Positions 61,745-64,000 of a stretch of DNA of 64,000 nt are shown piece by piece (positions within the stretch are counted from its first letter, which is position 1; every line of letters begins with the position of its first letter). The notes under the pieces were generated by a model that was not told where the DNA came from, ran no database searches, and worked only from the letters and a program-made list of their open reading frames with translations. A program made the translations under genes and the position numbers. Source of the DNA: Clostridia bacterium (lineage in GTDB: Bacteria; Bacillota; Clostridia; Oscillospirales; Acutalibacteraceae); contig JAFQHU010000021.1 of NCBI GenBank assembly GCA_017397845.1, forward strand, positions 24,076 to 88,075, in the 5' to 3' direction.

Positions 61745-62689
61745 TCACCTCGCATCCCTGTTTCGCTGTCGCTGAAGATACCTGTAATAATGCTCACAGG
61801 CTTTCATAACAAAGTTTTCAAGATCACTTTCTTTTACCTTCGGAGCAACCTTTTGTAAGCGTTCAACGGAGAATTTTACTGTAGGTCTTTGATTTGCCTT
61901 TTCTTCCGCCAAAATTTCACCTATATCCTCAGGAGTAAGACCTTCTTCTCTGCTGATTGCACGAAGCCTTTGAGCCTGAGATAAGTTCGGAGTTGCATCA
62001 CAGACACGGATTTCTTCAACCAAATCAGCCTGTTCAACTTCGTTCAAATAGGATAGCTCGACAGCAGGCGTGAGAGCGATTTTTCTATCGTCAACTAGGT
62101 CAAGAAGTTCAGGGATGAGATTGTTTAATCTGATATATCTCTTAACCTGTGATGCACTGTCATTTTTTGAGATTTCTTCAACAGCCAACTTCGGTCCAAC
62201 TTGGTCTGAAGTTAAATCTGTCCTCTCGCCTTGACTTTTTATAGCATCAAATTTCATCTTGTAGGCACGGGCCTTCTCACTTGGTAAAATGTGTTCCCTC
62301 TGCAAATTAGCATCAACCATTGCTATAACAGCTTCTTCATAGCTGAGATCATAAATGAAAGCAGGTATTAATTCAAAACCCAATTTCTTTGCCGCATAAA
62401 ATCTTCTGTGACCTGAAATGATTTCATATTCCGTGCCGGAAATTTTGCGAACAGTAAGAGGCGTGAGAATGCCTCGCTCATTTATGCTATCAATAAGGTT
62501 TTGCATTTCCTCATTGTCAATTACCTTGTAAGGGTGATTTTCAAAAGGTCGCAAATACTCAATGGGTATTTTATTAGCCCACACATATTCTGTGCGGGCT
62601 TTCTGTACTTTGTCGTATAAGGTTTCTTTTGTGGGATTGTTTTCTTCAATATCACGGGGATATACTTTTGTTTTTTGTTTAATAGCCAT
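61745..62689 (-). CDS. ParB/Spo0J-like partition protein
   Basis: This 314-residue protein has the ParB N-terminal domain (IPIEYLRPFENHPYKV, GILTPLTVRKI, IISGHRRFYAAKKLG), the CTPase/clamp-type helices with an HTH (AVEEISKNDSASQVKRYIRL), and a C-terminal helical segment ending RYLQRQRNRDAR. ParB homologues on mobile elements aid maintenance or regulate element genes. No ParA is in the window; it may lie beyond the right edge or be absent. AAAGGA precedes the ATG. Confidence 0.92.
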   Translation of the reverse strand: MAIKQKTKVYPRDIEENNPTKETLYDKVQKARTEYVWANKIPIEYLRPFENHPYKVIDNEEMQNLIDSINERGILTPLTVRKISGTEYEIISGHRRFYAAKKLGFELIPAFIYDLSYEEAVIAMVDANLQREHILPSEKARAYKMKFDAIKSQGERTDLTSDQVGPKLAVEEISKNDSASQVKRYIRLNNLIPELLDLVDDRKIALTPAVELSYLNEVEQADLVEEIRVCDATPNLSQAQRLRAISREEGLTPEDIGEILAEEKANQRPTVKFSVERLQKVAPKVKESDLENFVMKACEHYYRYLQRQRNRDAR

Positions 62690-62723
62690 AATTATCTAAT
62701 CCTTTCATAATAAAAACTGCACC

Positions 62724-63725
62724 TCATCGGGTGCGTTCAAGTTTTCTAATTTTATTCATTTCTTCCTGATGCTCTTTCTTTAAGAGCTCATACAGGTGTG
62801 GGGATTTATCAAGAATATCTTCTGCCTGTTTGAGCTTCTTTCTCAACGGCGTGATTTCTTGTGTTATCTCCTTACGCAGGGCTTTGTATCTCTCCTTATC
62901 TTCGGGAGTACTTGCTCTGCGCTTTTTGTTGTCTGCCTTGCTTCTCTTTTCTTCAAGCTCGGCAATTTTTAACTGTGTTTCTTCAATACTCTGTGACAGG
63001 TCATCAGTAGTCTGAATCTGATTGTCAGTTAAGAAATGATAATCAGCAACATACTGCTTAATGTCCTTTGCGGCGTGCCTCATTTCGGGTGATAAGAGCA
63101 TTGCATCTGCAACCTCCTTTAATAACTGAAACACCAAGATTATTAAGAGGAACATTGTGTTAACATAAATAACCTCAGGTCGTTTGCCGTGCTCTATACC
63201 GAACTCCAATTACTTTCTGATTGATTCAAGAGGAAAGTATCTGCGCCTCGCATAGAAGAAGCTATTCCAATCGGTAAGGTGATGCCCGCTGTAATAGGTT
63301 TCATTAAATCTTTTCTCTATGCCTTCAACGGTATACCCAAGCCCCTCAACCCTTACTCCTCTTTCCCAATCCTTTGCCTTGATAGTGAATCGTCTGTAAT
63401 CTACCTCATATCCCATAGTTGCAAGAACTCTTCTGAATTCGTCCCAGTTTGTTGCAACGGTAAGACAAATCTCAATATCTTCTCTGAGCATATCTCTATG
63501 GGTTTTCTTGCCTTGTTTGTGAAGCCAATAGGCTGCTTTCTCACCACCGTAAAAGGGTGCGTTTTCAAGAACGGATTTGCCTCTTTCCTTGCAGATAGAG
63601 TCAGAAATCTCACGTAGCTTGTAATGGTCAGAAATATGATTTTCAAACTTTCTGCCTGTTCTGAAAGAAACAGAATTTACAACAAAATGATTGTGTGCGT
63701 TATGCTGTAAAGGGTGAAGTGAGTA
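62724..63725 (-). pseudogene. Relaxase/mobilization protein, 5'-truncated with an in-frame stop
   Basis: Reading on the minus strand from 63725, the frame gives HNAHNHFVVNSVSFRTGRKF, the HxxHxH metal motif III of MobA/VirD2-type relaxases, then SDHYKLREISDSICKERGKS, AYWLHKQGKKTHRDMLRED and EKRFNETYYSGHH. At 63210-63212 a TAA interrupts the same frame between RRRYFPLESIRK and EFGIEHGKRPEV; the frame then continues to 62724 with the usual coiled-coil tail. Upstream the frame is closed by TGA at 63726-63728, so the N-terminal roughly 100 residues with the catalytic Tyr are missing. The relaxase is therefore broken in two ways. Confidence 0.85.
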
Positions 63726-63808
63726 TCACCCAAAATACAACATAGCCGGACGCTCATTTGTGACAGAAAGAGTATAGTTTAGCTATGAAAAATACAAGGA
63801 GGTGCAGA

Positions 63809-64000
63809 ATGTCCAACTTTATTGAAGATTTCTACTACGGTAACATTGAACCACAGGAGTGCACAACGGAGCTTACAAAAAAGGTCAAAAAGAGCCTTAG
63901 TGAGCTGAGTGCAAAAGAAGAACAGCTTTCTTCCGTTCTCTCTGATAAGGAAAAAGAGCTGTTCCTTGATTACACAAGTACATATAACAAATTTTCAAGT
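63809..64000 (+). CDS. Small element-associated protein, partial at the window edge
   Basis: ATG at 63809 after AAGGAGG opens 64 codons running off the right edge (NFIEDFYYGNIEPQECTTEL). The sequence resembles short acidic proteins (DUF6809-like) common in Gram-positive integrative elements, beginning FIEDFYYGNI. It is divergent from the relaxase remnant. Function unknown. Confidence 0.6.
   Translation, partial: MSNFIEDFYYGNIEPQECTTELTKKVKKSLSELSAKEEQLSSVLSDKEKELFLDYTSTYNKFSS

Larger units (their letters stand above)
59916..64000. mobile_element. Left part of an integrative mobilizable-type element
   Basis: A set of typical integrative-element genes lies together: large serine recombinase, small accessory gene, ParB, relaxase (degraded) and a small element-type protein at the edge. 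It continues beyond the window, so the far end and attachment sites cannot be defined. The left end is somewhere between the tRNA-Ala terminator and the recombinase; the AT-rich nuclease gene may or may not belong. Confidence 0.7.

Overview
The window looks like the chromosome of a Gram-positive, endospore-forming Clostridia bacterium, most likely a gut-type member of the Oscillospiraceae/Ruminococcaceae. The evidence is moderate-to-low GC, strong AGGAGG-type ribosome binding sites, TTGACA/TATAAT promoters, FMN and SAM-I riboswitches, a SipL-like DUF3794/LysM spore protein, a BofA-type sigma-K checkpoint protein, and many cytoplasmic glycosidases. The family-level assignment is inference.

Layout. 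0-8.7 kb: a membrane metallophosphoesterase, a small membrane protein with its TetR regulator, then a GH13 glycosidase, a NifU-like mini-protein and a GH38 alpha-mannosidase, followed by two overlapping TetR regulators. 8.9-17.8 kb: a 1192-residue secreted surface protein, an M20 peptidase, a HAD phosphatase, and a two-component system followed by a secreted PepSY protein. 17.9-30.3 kb: a sugar-catabolism region (GH29 fucosidase, DUF4434, DUF2804, GH43-like propellers, a second GH13), an unusual ECF sigma operon, MntP, an esterase, a methyltransferase and a MutT-like Nudix enzyme. 30.5-44.5 kb: cell-surface and spore genes (SGNH hydrolase with SLH repeats, GPH sugar symporter, SipL-like protein, GHL10 lipoprotein, amidase, BofA, ManA, LRR protein). 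45.1-47.4 kb: FMN riboswitch-ribU and SAM-I riboswitch-metK.

47.5-54.7 kb holds the most interesting locus. A strong promoter drives a short terminated transcript that reads as a candidate structured RNA. It is followed by a five-gene cluster: a Clp-N-like protein, a 1097-residue SNF2-type helicase, a stand-alone paralogue of that helicase's C-terminal module, a MoxR-type AAA+ ATPase, and a DUF2201-like protein combining an HExxH metallopeptidase with a VWA domain. It resembles a conflict or quality-control machine, but no experiment is known to me and its function is inferred.

54.9-58.3 kb: an SDR oxidoreductase, TspO, a SulP transporter and tRNA-Ala(GGC). 58.3-64.0 kb is accessory DNA: an AT-rich TPR plus PD-(D/E)xK nuclease gene, then the left part of an integrative mobilizable-type element with a large serine recombinase, a small accessory gene, ParB, and a relaxase that is 5'-truncated and carries an in-frame stop. 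A small element-type gene runs off the right edge.

How the parts fit. The glycosidases lack signal peptides, so they fit cytoplasmic cleavage of imported oligosaccharides containing glucose, mannose, fucose and arabinose-type sugars. The GPH symporter and ManA fit the same scheme. The secreted proteins (PepSY, the large Cys-repeat protein, LRR, SLH-SGNH, amidase) belong to the cell envelope.
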